Positions 51,896-60,134 of a stretch of 64,000 nt of DNA are shown here, in pieces. Positions within the stretch are counted from its first letter, which is position 1. The number at the start of each line of letters is the position of its first letter. A program made the position numbers and the translations under genes. The stretch is taken from positions 4,768,204 to 4,832,203 of the forward strand of contig OY282386.1 in assembly GCA_958295945.1 (NCBI GenBank), in the 5' to 3' direction. The DNA is from Candidatus Poribacteria bacterium. Lineage in GTDB: Bacteria; Poribacteria; WGA-4E; WGA-3G. The notes under the pieces are model-generated. The model did not search any database and was not told the DNA's origin. It worked only from the letters and a program-made list of their open reading frames with translations.

Positions 51896-52609
51896 ATGGA
51901 CAATTGTTGCCACGAAAAAGCAGATGAACTTGAAGAACTCCGAGAGAAACAATCCAAAACCTTGTGGATAGTCCTTGCCATCAACGGTGTTATGTTCTGT
52001 GTAGAAATGGTTGTTGGTATATTAGCAGGTTCAGTTGCTTTGCAGGCTGATTCTCTTGATATGATGAGCGATACTTTGGTCTATGGATTCAGTCTATACG
52101 CAATTGGAAAAAGCCACCGTTGGCGTGCTGGGTCTGCATTGCTCAAAGGGAGTATTATGGCAATCTTTGGTGTAGGTGTGTTGATCCAAAGCTGCTATAA
52201 ATTTCTTGATGGTGGAATTCCGGAGTCTAACTTCATGTTTGCCATGAGTTTAATCGCGCTGGCTGCAAATTTGAGTTGTTTGATATTATTGTCAAGGCAC
52301 AAGTCAGATGATATAAATATGCGTTCAACATGGATATGCTCGCGAAACGACATCATTGCAAACTCAAGTGTCCTTGTCGCTGCTGCTCTCGTTGCAATCA
52401 CAAACTCAATGTTGCCAGATGTGATTGTAGGTCTGTTGATTACAGGTATCTTTATTAAGTCTGCTGTTTCAGTTTTAAGAGATTCGGTGAGAGAATTGCG
52501 TGAACCTGATCCTATGCCACCACCAGTATCTATTGTCAAGTTTGAACTTATTGATAAACTGTGCAGTGCGGGAATATGTCCAGCAAACGCATGCCAATGT
52601 GAAACTTGA
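51896..52609 (+). CDS. Cation diffusion facilitator (CDF) family efflux protein
   Basis: 237 residues, ATG after GAGAGG. Six membrane helices; the metal-site motif A-D-S-L-D-M-M-S-D lies in helix 2 and N-D-I-I-A-N-S in helix 5, matching the usual H/D-x-x-x-D pairs (here D, D and N, N-x-x-x-N variants). Extra Cys-rich ends (N-C-C-H-E-K at the start, C-S-A-G-I-C-P-A-N-A-C-Q-C at the end) may bind metal. The long cytoplasmic C-terminal domain of typical CDFs is missing. It probably exports Zn, Co or Cd. Metal-binding HMA lipoproteins lie 2 kb away. Confidence 0.82.
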   Translation: MDNCCHEKADELEELREKQSKTLWIVLAINGVMFCVEMVVGILAGSVALQADSLDMMSDTLVYGFSLYAIGKSHRWRAGSALLKGSIMAIFGVGVLIQSCYKFLDGGIPESNFMFAMSLIALAANLSCLILLSRHKSDDINMRSTWICSRNDIIANSSVLVAAALVAITNSMLPDVIVGLLITGIFIKSAVSVLRDSVRELREPDPMPPPVSIVKFELIDKLCSAGICPANACQCET

Positions 52610-52613
52610 AAAC

Positions 52614-53825
52614 TTATTCTGATACCAAACCTAAATCAGATGAAATTGCCTTATCCCAATCCGCTGTAAATTCCCACCAATTTGACATAACTCTATTCTT
52701 ATACCTTATACCGTTGTTATGTCCAGGCATATTCTGCATCCAGTAGATATACCACTTAGACTCTATCAGTTGTTGTCCCTTATCATCGTCTTTGTCGGGA
52801 AATGCATACTTCAGTTTGCCGTAAGTATCTACATTGACAAGTGTTTTCTTCCCACTACTATCCGGTGTCCAATCTTCAATATCACTTTCAACTAAGGTCA
52901 TCGTTTCAGTATAGTCATAATGTTTGGTCGTATTCGGTGGCATGTGCGTCCATCCAGCACGACCAGTAATGAAGTTACCCTCTTCGTCCTGACCAACAAA
53001 TCTCTTCCAAAATAGGTCTGTATTACCGAATTGCAGTTGATTGACATGGCTCAATATCGCTTCCAACTGATGTCCATGATTGTGTACCGCTTCTGCATGA
53101 CTTCTTCTGAAGTTCTGTCCATAAACTGTATATGTTGACTTATAGATTGGTAAATCTGTGTTATCTCGATTACTATTGGAAATATCTCCCGTCAACGGAC
53201 TTGACATGTTGGATTCCCACCAGCTTCTGAAATCCTCTGCTTTATGAATATTCGGATCATAACACGGAAAATCAGATGTCACACCACCCATCCACATCCA
53301 TATTTCCTTGACACCTAAATCGTTAACATAATGCTCCATGTTGAAACGTTCAAATATCTTGTGGTAATCCGGAGAATACAGCGGCGTGCCATCCGCTAAA
53401 TGTTGACTGACAGGACCCTGTGGAGTCTGCTCATAAACAGTTATATATTTCACAACGCGATAACCGATAGAAGGCACTGCCATTGAGTCTTTATACCCTC
53501 TAAATCTGGTGCCTTCTTCAAGCATAAACTTAACCCGTTTATCAAACAGATCTATCCTTGTTTTGAGTTCTTCAAGACTTATTTCACCTAAATCCCAAAA
53601 GTCAGGTGCTTTTGAAATATCCAGATTGATACCATCAGTTGTAGGCAGAAACCTCATAATTACAACAGGTATTTCATTGAGATGTCCTGCTGCAGGAGTT
53701 GTTAAATATGGGTCAATTTTCTCATAGACTGGCGACATTTCTTCTGCAAATACTTGTCTGGATTGCGTTAACATAACGATGAACACAACTCCTAATATAA
53801 GTGTTTTGATTTTATATATTGTCAT
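52614..53825 (-). CDS. Secreted protein of unknown function
   Basis: 403 residues with a signal peptide (cleavage near V-F-A-E-E, residue 28). The rest is rich in Trp, Tyr and His. Segments such as G-V-K-E-I-W-M-W-M-G-G, S-D-F-P-C-Y-D-P, and E-A-V-H-N-H-G-H-Q-L-E could be a metal or substrate site. It is not an enzyme family I can name, though similar secreted proteins occur in soil and marine bacteria. Convergent with the CDF gene, 5 bp apart. Confidence 0.75.
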   Translation of the reverse strand: MTIYKIKTLILGVVFIVMLTQSRQVFAEEMSPVYEKIDPYLTTPAAGHLNEIPVVIMRFLPTTDGINLDISKAPDFWDLGEISLEELKTRIDLFDKRVKFMLEEGTRFRGYKDSMAVPSIGYRVVKYITVYEQTPQGPVSQHLADGTPLYSPDYHKIFERFNMEHYVNDLGVKEIWMWMGGVTSDFPCYDPNIHKAEDFRSWWESNMSSPLTGDISNSNRDNTDLPIYKSTYTVYGQNFRRSHAEAVHNHGHQLEAILSHVNQLQFGNTDLFWKRFVGQDEEGNFITGRAGWTHMPPNTTKHYDYTETMTLVESDIEDWTPDSSGKKTLVNVDTYGKLKYAFPDKDDDKGQQLIESKWYIYWMQNMPGHNNGIRYKNRVMSNWWEFTADWDKAISSDLGLVSE

Positions 53826-53912
53826 AAAATATAAAAAGAAACCCCATGGCTGTGAGGCACATGAGGGTATTCTCTGGTGAAACCAGAAAATAAAAAGACA
53901 ACTCCCTGCTTC

Positions 53913-53938
53913 GGTAGGCGAGGTTTCCTAACCTCGCC
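53913..53938. repeat. Isolated hairpin core of the TATAGT MITE family
   Basis: GGTAGGCGAGGTTTCCTAAC followed by CTCGCC, as in the MITEs, with a worn right end (TTTATTACCATA) and no clear left end. It lies between the secreted-protein gene and the HMA gene. Confidence 0.6.
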
Positions 53939-54046
53939 AAGGCAGTGTGTCTAATGAATTCTAAGGTTTATTACCATATTTCATGGAATTTAACCACATA
54001 TCATGGATATAGATAGTGTTACATAATATCTATATCCAACTCTGAT

Positions 54047-54403
54047 TTATTCCTCAGCTGAAGCAATAACAGAAGCAGTAAAACGCGGTTTTCCATCCAT
54101 TTCTTCTATTGCAGCAACAGCATCTGTTAATGCAGTAGTATCCACTTTACCTTTCTCAACCTTCACAACGGCTTTTTCATCAGCTTGTGAAACAGTAACG
54201 ACTTCCGTAACTCCTGAAACTTTTGCAAGTGCAGACTGCACTTTGGAAACACAAGAGCCTCAAGCCAGACCCGTTACGGCTAAACTGATTTCTTCAACAA
54301 CAACATCGGCGGTTTGATCTTCTGCTGTGTCCTCTTTCTGCTGATTTGCACAACCAAAAGCAACAAGCATCAAAACCACGATAAAAAACGATTTCTTTAA
54401 CAT
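54047..54403 (-). CDS. HMA-domain lipoprotein, probable selenoprotein (UxxC)
   Basis: Reads from ATG at 54403 through an in-frame TGA at 54262-54260 (codon 48) to a stop at 54047, about 118 residues. Signal peptide with lipobox A-F-G-C, an acidic linker, then a heavy-metal-associated domain: L-A-V-T-G-L-A-U-G-S-C-V-S-K-V-Q-S-A-L, where U is the TGA. In HMA proteins this place is the first Cys of the metal-binding C-x-x-C. The sequence after TGA stays coding and matches the domain, and a SECIS-like hairpin lies 23 nt downstream. Periplasmic or surface copper or other metal chaperone is inferred. Same architecture as the gene at 54568. Confidence 0.85.
54227..54243 (-). promoter_or_regulatory. 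Predicted bacterial SECIS hairpin, HMA gene 1
   Basis: On the minus strand AAGTGCA-GTC-TGCACTT, a perfect 7-bp stem with a 3-base loop starting with G, 23 nt from the end of TGA to the loop. This matches the place and form expected for a SelB-binding element. Confidence 0.75.
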
Positions 54404-54425
54404 TCTTATATGTCCTCATAATATA

Positions 54426-54476
54426 AGATAGATTATAAACATAATTAAGGATACTTATTAGGTTTATAATCTATCT
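54426..54476. promoter_or_regulatory. 15-bp perfect inverted repeat upstream of HMA gene 1
   Basis: AGATAGATTATAAAC (54426-54440) and GTTTATAATCTATCT (54462-54476). It sits 23 bp before the HMA gene 1 start and about 90 bp after the HMA gene 2 stop, so it could be an operator for a metal-responsive regulator or a factor-independent terminator or processing hairpin. Confidence 0.6.
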
Positions 54477-54567
54477 CAATCAATTTGCCTCAATCATCTT
54501 ACGACAATCAAGCAATATATGTAAAAAGTATCAGATGAAGGACGGTTTAACTCGTCCTACAAGACTT

Positions 54568-54954
54568 TTAATTGGCAATAGATGCGGTAAAGCGAGCATC
54601 GGCATCATCAATTGCTTTGATGATGGTATCGTTTGTAACTTTGCCCTTTTCCACCTTAACAACGACCAATTTTGTTTCTCTGGAAACACTGATGATCTCT
54701 TCTACACCCGTGACCTTCTTTAGTGCAGACTGCACTATGGCGGGACACGAACCTCATGTCATGCCCTCCACCTGAAAAGTCACTTCCTGATACATAGGTT
54801 TTTCTGCTGTTTTTTCCGTGGTTTTTTCCATCGGTGTTTCACCAGCTGCCATTTCGGTCTCTTCAGTCATTTCTGCTTCTTGACCCATCATAGCACAACC
54901 TGTCAGGAGTGCAAAGGTAACGAGAGTAATCAGCGCAAATTTCGCGATATACAT
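54568..54954 (-). CDS. HMA-domain lipoprotein, probable selenoprotein (UxxC)
   Basis: ATG at 54954 with AAGGAGG upstream; reads through TGA at 54756-54754 (codon 67) to TAA at 54568, about 128 residues. Lipobox L-L-T-G-C, an acidic Glu/Thr/Met linker, then V-T-F-Q-V-E-G-M-T-U-G-S-C-P-A-I-V, the canonical G-M-T-C-x-x-C of HMA domains with the first Cys as TGA. Downstream sequence keeps HMA character (T-G-V-E-E-I-I-S-V-S and V-K-V-E-K-G-K-V). SECIS-like hairpin 23 nt after TGA. Upstream consensus promoter at 54985-55014. Likely a metal-binding partner of the CDF pump; metal unknown. Confidence 0.87.
54721..54737 (-). promoter_or_regulatory. Predicted bacterial SECIS hairpin, HMA gene 2
   Basis: TAGTGCA-GTC-TGCACTA on the minus strand, a perfect 7-bp stem, loop GTC, 23 nt after TGA. 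The inner 6 pairs and loop equal those of HMA gene 1. Confidence 0.75.
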
Positions 54955-54984
54955 CGTTATACCTCCTTTGTTATTTACACAACT

Positions 54985-55014
54985 ATAGTATCATATTGAA
55001 ATATATATTGTCAA
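54985..55014 (-). promoter_or_regulatory. Promoter for HMA gene 2
   Basis: Minus strand TTGACA (55014-55009), 18-bp spacer, TACTAT (54990-54985), about 30 bp before the ATG at 54954. Confidence 0.65.
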
Positions 55015-55228
55015 GTTAATTATTTGGATAACAGAATAAGAGTTTGACTCGGTGAAAAACAAAGATAAAAGACGACTTAATACTTGGAGTGGATCTTAGA
55101 ACCATCAAACACCTATCCTGGAAATCCTTGAATCCTGCAAATCCTGGTTCAAACAGAATCATAATTCAGAGAAATTAAACAATTTTCAACAAATTCACAA
55201 AAAAATATGATTTCTTTTACAATTTGAC

Positions 55229-55257
55229 TTGACAATCACATCTACACTCAGTATAAT
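55229..55257 (+). promoter_or_regulatory. Consensus promoter before a possible leaderless small ORF
   Basis: TTGACA (55229-55234), 17-bp spacer, TATAAT (55252-55257). The first ATG (55264) lies 7 bases after the -10, where transcription should begin. Confidence 0.7.
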
Positions 55258-55263
55258 TAACAT

Positions 55264-55407
55264 ATGTTTAGAATGCAAACCCAAATTTGCTACGCAAGTT
55301 CAGAAACTCATGAGGCGGTACAGTTCCCTAAAGAAGTGACAACACGGGAACACAACTTTATACTATTTCTATATAAAGACCTCTCATTATCAAAAAGGTG
55401 TTTATAG
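55264..55407 (+). CDS. Possible leaderless small ORF, 47 residues
   Basis: ATG at the expected transcription start of the promoter at 55229-55257. The product (M-F-R-M-Q-T-Q-I-C-Y to C-L) has no known family, and composition is not decisive. The promoter is strong, but the transcript could equally be non-coding. Confidence 0.3.
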   Translation: MFRMQTQICYASSETHEAVQFPKEVTTREHNFILFLYKDLSLSKRCL

Positions 55408-55431
55408 TCGCGCAATTCATTGCACCTCACA

Positions 55432-55548
55432 TTGTGGGAGCGGTTTACAACCACGATACACAGTGTTGGAAGGGTCTAAAACCGCAATACCTCACTTCGT
55501 TGGAGTGGTTTAAAACCACGATACACAGTGTTGCAGAGGTTCTAACCC
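55432..55548 (+). repeat. Short tandem repeat, GGAGTGGTTTnnAACCACGAT unit
   Basis: About four diverged units of 31-34 bp: 55432-55465, 55466-55499, 55500-55530 and a partial one. The CACATTG lead-in is shared with 48915-48925. Confidence 0.65.
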
Positions 55549-55952
55549 CATATTATAGGTCTTGACTCAAATCATCAGCGATACAAACCCTTACAACATC
55601 GGAGCAGCTTATCTTAACAATGGCACTTAGAAACGTCAGACTCATAATCCTGTAAATCTATAAATCCTGTCCATCCTGGTTCAGACAAGAAAAAACTATT
55701 GACTTATCGGTTAACACTTATGTTGACAAAATACGACAATAGAATAATATTTATCAAGACACCAAAAAACTATATCAGAAAACGTACCGTTTAAAAAATT
55801 TAAAATTCACACAAACATTACTAACAAACCTATACGCAGACTGGAGTCACAGCACCGCACTAAAATCGTACCGTAACACGAAAAAAACATACAATTCGGT
55901 ACGGTTTAAAAAAAGAAAAATCAAGTGAGTTTAATGTGGATTCTAAGCAAAA

Positions 55953-56056
55953 TATAGTAAATTATAAATATAAGTTGACACTTTTCGTCACATGGTAGGC
56001 GAGGTTTCCTAACCTCGCCGATGCAGAGTGTTCAAGTCCTTTCAAAATCTACTATA
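55953..56056. mobile_element. MITE-like element, TATAGT family
   Basis: TATAGTAAATTATAAATA to CAAAATCTACTATA, 104 bp, hairpin GGCGAGGTTTCCTAACCTCGCC. Differs from 48737-48840 by only a base or two. Confidence 0.85.
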
Positions 56057-56075
56057 ATTCAACTCACAGATGAAT

Positions 56076-56873
56076 TCATTCCAATATCTGACTTAATGAA
56101 AGCAGCGAATTTTCAACTCTTTTTCTATTGGAATGTTCTCGATGAGAATCAAGGAAGGGAAAGATCTTTTGAAGTCGTAGGAGTTGTTTTTGCAAAGCTG
56201 CTGCCCTTTCAAATTGCAGTAACGCCGATGCTGAATTTCGTTTAGCAACTAAATTCTCCTGAACTTTTACATAGTTGCCATCAAGTAAATGGATGATATT
56301 CATTATCATATCACTATAGAGTTCACGCGTGATGAGTGCAGCACAAGGAGCAAAGCATCGCTTCATATCATATTGTAGACATGCACGGTATCCTTCTTGA
56401 GGCGTGATAATACCTTGACAAGTGCGAACCATAAATATTCGTTGTAACACATCTATTGCTTCATCAGTCCATCTACGACTCGAAAGTGGTCCGAAGTATC
56501 TTGCCTTATCATTATATTTCTCTTCTACTCTTTCAAGGAGTGGAAAATCTTCTGCAATATTGATACGAATGTAACATGTCTGCATACCGTATTTCAACGC
56601 AGAATTATAGGTGGGTTGATGTTCTTTGATAAGACGTGATTCAAGAAACAGTGCTTCCTGTTCCGATTGGCACACATGGTAATCTACTGACGCTGTCCAT
56701 CTGATTAATCGTTTGATCTTTGAACGACGTTTCTTGACATTATGGACATAAGAACGAACACGTTTGCGTAGACATTTTGCTTTGCCTATGTACAAGATTT
56801 TACCTGATGCACCATAGAAAAAGTAGACACCCGGATCCGTTGGGATTTCTTGGACCATATCTTTCGTTAGCAT
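56076..56873 (-). CDS. GIY-YIG nuclease resembling the UvrC N-terminal half (Cho-like)
   Basis: 265 residues. G-V-Y-F-F-Y and I-L-Y-I-G-K-A-K-C-L-R-K-R-V form the GIY-YIG active site, followed by Y-F-G-P-L-S-S-R-R-W and C-L-Q-Y-D-M-K-R-C-F-A-P-C, the Cys cluster of UvrC. The UVR and C-terminal RNase H-like nuclease domains of full UvrC are missing, and length matches Cho, which makes the 3' incision in nucleotide excision repair. It may replace or supplement UvrC. It stands alone on the minus strand, with a MITE just beyond its 3' end. Confidence 0.83.
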   Translation of the reverse strand: MLTKDMVQEIPTDPGVYFFYGASGKILYIGKAKCLRKRVRSYVHNVKKRRSKIKRLIRWTASVDYHVCQSEQEALFLESRLIKEHQPTYNSALKYGMQTCYIRINIAEDFPLLERVEEKYNDKARYFGPLSSRRWTDEAIDVLQRIFMVRTCQGIITPQEGYRACLQYDMKRCFAPCAALITRELYSDMIMNIIHLLDGNYVKVQENLVAKRNSASALLQFERAAALQKQLLRLQKIFPFLDSHREHSNRKRVENSLLSLSQILE

Positions 56874-57344
56874 ATTTGTGTTTTCTGTTTAAATAGTGAA
56901 GGATTACTGAAAATGACGATCCTAGTGTGTAAAGTATATGGTATAAATACTACACATCACTTGTTGGAGTGGTTTTCAACCACGATTTATCAAGATTAAA
57001 AGTTGCTCTACAAAATGAAAATGACATGGTTCACACAAGAAAATCTACACAATATGGCGATCTTATTCCTCTTGACTCTGAGAAATATTTTTGCTAATTT
57101 GTTGTAACGAAATATCGCGAAATTGAGAAGTTGAAATGTCAATAAACAGGCAATATTACTTTCCCGTTCTTAACACACTACAACCCCTTTCACAGTATAG
57201 TTTCTCCGCTATCAACCATGCTTTTAAAATGACTACGTATAATTAATAGGTTTGGTTACAAAAGAACTGAATATTTTACAACTTTTTTGATTTTTAATGG
57301 AAATTGAGCTAAAAATGGTTTCATTTTGCTGAAGGAATGATTAT
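56874..57344. other. Intergenic, divergent, AT-rich
   Basis: One isolated GGAGTGGTTTTCAACCACGAT unit (about 56965-56985) and a TGTGTAAAGTATATGG motif at 56930. No gene. AAGGAA precedes the start at 57345. Confidence 0.5.
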
Positions 57345-58202
57345 ATGAAAATATGGGAACCGACCATAGAGGAAAAAGAAAAATACGAAAATGATGGATA
57401 TTTCATCCTTCGCAATGTCATTTCACGAGACATTACAGCCGAACTACGGGGTGTAATCCGTAATGTAATTATGCTTCCTGAACCCGGTAAGTTTGTTGAC
57501 ATTGACCCGATGGATCCGATGGTTGATTCTCCACAAGGAAAAATTGCACGTTACCGAAAACTTGCAAATTTCTGTGTTCAATCCCCACTGATTTGGTTCA
57601 ATATTTATGCAGGAGAGAAACTGCTCAACATAGCACGGCATTTTCTTGGGGACGACATCATAATGAAATATAACAGTTGTTTCCTAAAACCTGCACGCAC
57701 TGGCAGTGCAACACCTTGGCATCAAGACAATGGACTATGGCGTGATGGGGAAACAGAACCTTTTAATTTTTGGATACCACTTGAACCGGCAACCAAAGAA
57801 AATGGATGCATGCAGTTTATTCCCGGTAGCCACAAAACTGAGATAATAGAACACGTCCGATATCCTGAAAGTATACACGGTGAACTCCCCCGTGAGGATG
57901 TGAAGAAGATGCTGGAAAAAAATAGTGTACATCATATTGAATTGGAAGCGGGAGATGTCGTCTTTTGGCACAGTAGTATGTGGCACTATAGTCCGCCAAA
58001 TAAGAGTGACAAAAGCCGCATTGCAATTGCAGGTGTATGGACAAATCCTCATATTATTGAAAACAGTAGACATTACTGGCAGAACTTACGTTGGGTGATG
58101 AAAAAGGGTAAAGTGTGCACACAATTTCCACCTGAAACTGTCAAGTTTGAGAACGAAAACACCGATCCATCAGAACCATTTCGAATTGCTAAGGAATATT
58201 AG
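57345..58202 (+). CDS. Phytanoyl-CoA dioxygenase (PhyH) family protein
   Basis: 285 residues. The Fe(II)/2-oxoglutarate triad is visible: H-Q-D in T-P-W-H-Q-D-N-G-L-W (about residue 126-128) and the distal His in W-H-S-S-M-W-H-Y-S, followed by S-R-I-A-I. F-Q/N-x-W-I-P-L and G-C-M-Q-F-I-P-G-S-H are family landmarks. The enzyme hydroxylates an unknown small molecule. The sulfatase starts at the very next base, so both are likely co-expressed; hydroxylation and desulfation of the same organic compound are possible. Confidence 0.9.
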   Translation: MKIWEPTIEEKEKYENDGYFILRNVISRDITAELRGVIRNVIMLPEPGKFVDIDPMDPMVDSPQGKIARYRKLANFCVQSPLIWFNIYAGEKLLNIARHFLGDDIIMKYNSCFLKPARTGSATPWHQDNGLWRDGETEPFNFWIPLEPATKENGCMQFIPGSHKTEIIEHVRYPESIHGELPREDVKKMLEKNSVHHIELEAGDVVFWHSSMWHYSPPNKSDKSRIAIAGVWTNPHIIENSRHYWQNLRWVMKKGKVCTQFPPETVKFENENTDPSEPFRIAKEY

Positions 58203-59522
58203 ATGCAAAAACCCAACATCGTTATATACTTATCCGATGATCATGGGGCGGAATACCTCGGTTGCTACGGAAACACGGATATCCAAACACCAAATTTAAA
58301 CCGTATTGCTGACGATGGGATACGTTTTACACATGCATTCACACCAACACCGACCTGTGCTCCTTCTCGCTCAACATTATACACAGGTCTTTATCCCGCA
58401 CGACACGGGGCAATGGGGAATCACACAGAATGTCATTCACATCTTGATACATTGCCGAAACTGCTTAGGGAACTTGATTACCGTGTAGCCATCGCTGGAA
58501 AAACGCATGTCAAACCAGAAAAACTTTTTGACTTTGAATATATTGGTGGATTTCTCCCCAAACGTGAAGAACACCGTAGGAAATATCGTGCTGAAGGTCT
58601 TGATACTGCTCCAATAGATAACTTCCTTTCTTCACATCGTAAGGAAAATCCAAATCAACCGATCTGTCTCATTCTTGGTGATAGTAACCCGCATGTAACT
58701 TGGGAGCCGAACAAAATATACAATCCAGACACATTGAGTCTACCCCCAAACATCGCTGATACGCCAATCACACGAAAGGCACTTGCAAACTACTATCAGG
58801 ACATTACGACGATGGACTACCGTATCGGTGAAGTTGACGAAATGTTGGAGACTTATGGCTATACAGACAACACACTGTTCATTTACACAACCGACCACGG
58901 TTCTGAGTGGCCTCATTGTAAGTGGACGTTGTATGATACCGGTATCCGTCTACCGTTCATTGCAAGATGGCACGGCGAAATACCTACAGCAATCGTTACA
59001 GATGCGATGATTTCACATGTTGACTTATTACCAACGCTTATAGACATCGCTGGTGGCGAACCATCAGCGGAAATGGATGGTAGAAACTACAGAAATGTTT
59101 TGTGTGGACAGCAAAAGACATTCCGTGATAAAATATATGGAACGCACACACGCGATGGAAACATGAATGTCTTTCCGCAAAGGTGTGTCCGTGATAGTCA
59201 ATACAAATATATATTGAATCTAAATCCTGAAAACAGATGGACAACCCATTTCACTGAGGTGGAAGGGATACCTGAAAGCCATGCTGAGGTATGGAACAGT
59301 TGGTTAGAAAAGGCAAAAAGTGATCCAAAAACTGCTGAACTTGTTTATCTAACACAACATCACCCAGTTGAGGAACTGTATGATGTCTATGCAGATCCTT
59401 ACGAATTCAATAATATAGCATTTGAGGAAGCATCGCATCCCATTCTTGAAGAAATGCGTGCTGATGTTCAAAAATGGATGCAATCACAAGGAGATGAAGG
59501 AAAACCTGAAAATGAACAATAA
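58203..59522 (+). CDS. Sulfatase (formylglycine type)
   Basis: 439 residues. L-S-D-D-H-G metal site, C-A-P-S-R at Cys52, Y-T-T-D-H-G-S-E-W. No signal peptide. Start directly follows the dioxygenase stop (58202/58203), with AAGGAA within that gene's end as ribosome site. The next gene starts inside its last 11 bases. One of three sulfatases in the window and the only one in an oxidative operon. Confidence 0.9.
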   Translation: MQKPNIVIYLSDDHGAEYLGCYGNTDIQTPNLNRIADDGIRFTHAFTPTPTCAPSRSTLYTGLYPARHGAMGNHTECHSHLDTLPKLLRELDYRVAIAGKTHVKPEKLFDFEYIGGFLPKREEHRRKYRAEGLDTAPIDNFLSSHRKENPNQPICLILGDSNPHVTWEPNKIYNPDTLSLPPNIADTPITRKALANYYQDITTMDYRIGEVDEMLETYGYTDNTLFIYTTDHGSEWPHCKWTLYDTGIRLPFIARWHGEIPTAIVTDAMISHVDLLPTLIDIAGGEPSAEMDGRNYRNVLCGQQKTFRDKIYGTHTRDGNMNVFPQRCVRDSQYKYILNLNPENRWTTHFTEVEGIPESHAEVWNSWLEKAKSDPKTAELVYLTQHHPVEELYDVYADPYEFNNIAFEEASHPILEEMRADVQKWMQSQGDEGKPENEQ

Positions 59523-60105
59523 ATATATCAATAGAGTCATCTATAGTGTCATTTTAGTCATGACTTTTACATTTATGGCATGTCTGGATTCAGATGATCT
59601 CAACAGTATTCTAACACTTGAACCAGAAACACTACCTCCTGGTGATGGGTTAGCAATAGGATCAACTGCCCCTGATTTTTCACTACCAGATGCTGATGGC
59701 AATGTCCATGAACTATCTGATTATGCAGGACAGAAAGTCGCTCTTGTCTTTTTTGCTACTGAAAGTTGACCGGAATGTAGAAAGCAACTCGTTGAGTTGC
59801 AAAGTGGATATCAAAATATAAAAGCAGCTGGTGCAGCAGAACTAATTGTTATGAGTAGTGATAACACAAATGGAATTCGTCAATTACGTCAAGATGAAGG
59901 ACTTGATTATTTGCTTCTTTCTGACGGTGATGTTGATACCATTGCTGCCTACAACGTACGTGCACAAAGCGGTAACCCTTTCTTGGCACGTCCAGCAACA
60001 TTCATAATCAATGAAAACGGTAGAATTGCATGGGTAGACCTTGGCGATAGATATGGTCATCGCACAAATTCACAACAGATTATCAACGCATTAAACGATT
60101 TGTAG
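59512..60105 (+). CDS. AhpC/TSA-type redoxin lipoprotein, probable selenoprotein (UxxC)
   Basis: ATG at 59512 after GAAGGAAAA, reading through TGA at 59767-59769 (codon 86) to TAG at 60105: about 197 residues. Signal peptide with lipobox F-M-A-C, a linker, then a thioredoxin-like fold: A-P-D-F-S-L-P-D-A-D-G, V-A-L-V-F-F-A-T-E-S-U-P-E-C-R-K-Q-L, and R-P-A-T-F-I-I-N-E-N-G. TGA is exactly the first residue of the redox C-x-x-C. A SECIS-like hairpin follows 21 nt later. Likely a periplasmic peroxidase or disulfide reductase. It overlaps the sulfatase, so is in that operon. Confidence 0.88.
59784..59800 (+). promoter_or_regulatory. Predicted bacterial SECIS hairpin, redoxin gene
   Basis: GCAACTC-GTT-GAGTTGC, a perfect 7-bp stem with a 3-base loop starting with G, 21 nt after TGA. 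The sequence is unlike the HMA hairpins but the shape is the same. Confidence 0.75.
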
Positions 60106-60134
60106 ATATACGGCATGGCATCTGATTAAAATAA

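Larger units (their letters stand above)
55015..56075. other. Intergenic region with repeats and a possible small ORF
   Basis: No conventional gene. It holds the promoter and small ORF at 55229-55407, AATCCTG-type runs (55113-55155 and 55647-55686, ending ATCCTGGTTC), the GGAGTGGTTT tandem units (55432-55548), a GTACCGT/GGTACGGT-rich stretch (55780-55910) and a MITE (55953-56056). Confidence 0.55.

Noticed and set aside
59512-60105. Reading the TGA as an ordinary stop or as Trp
   Set aside because: Other genes here end at TGA (for example at 7722) and use TGG for Trp, and the frame continues as the same domain with a SECIS-like hairpin, so neither fits as well as Sec.
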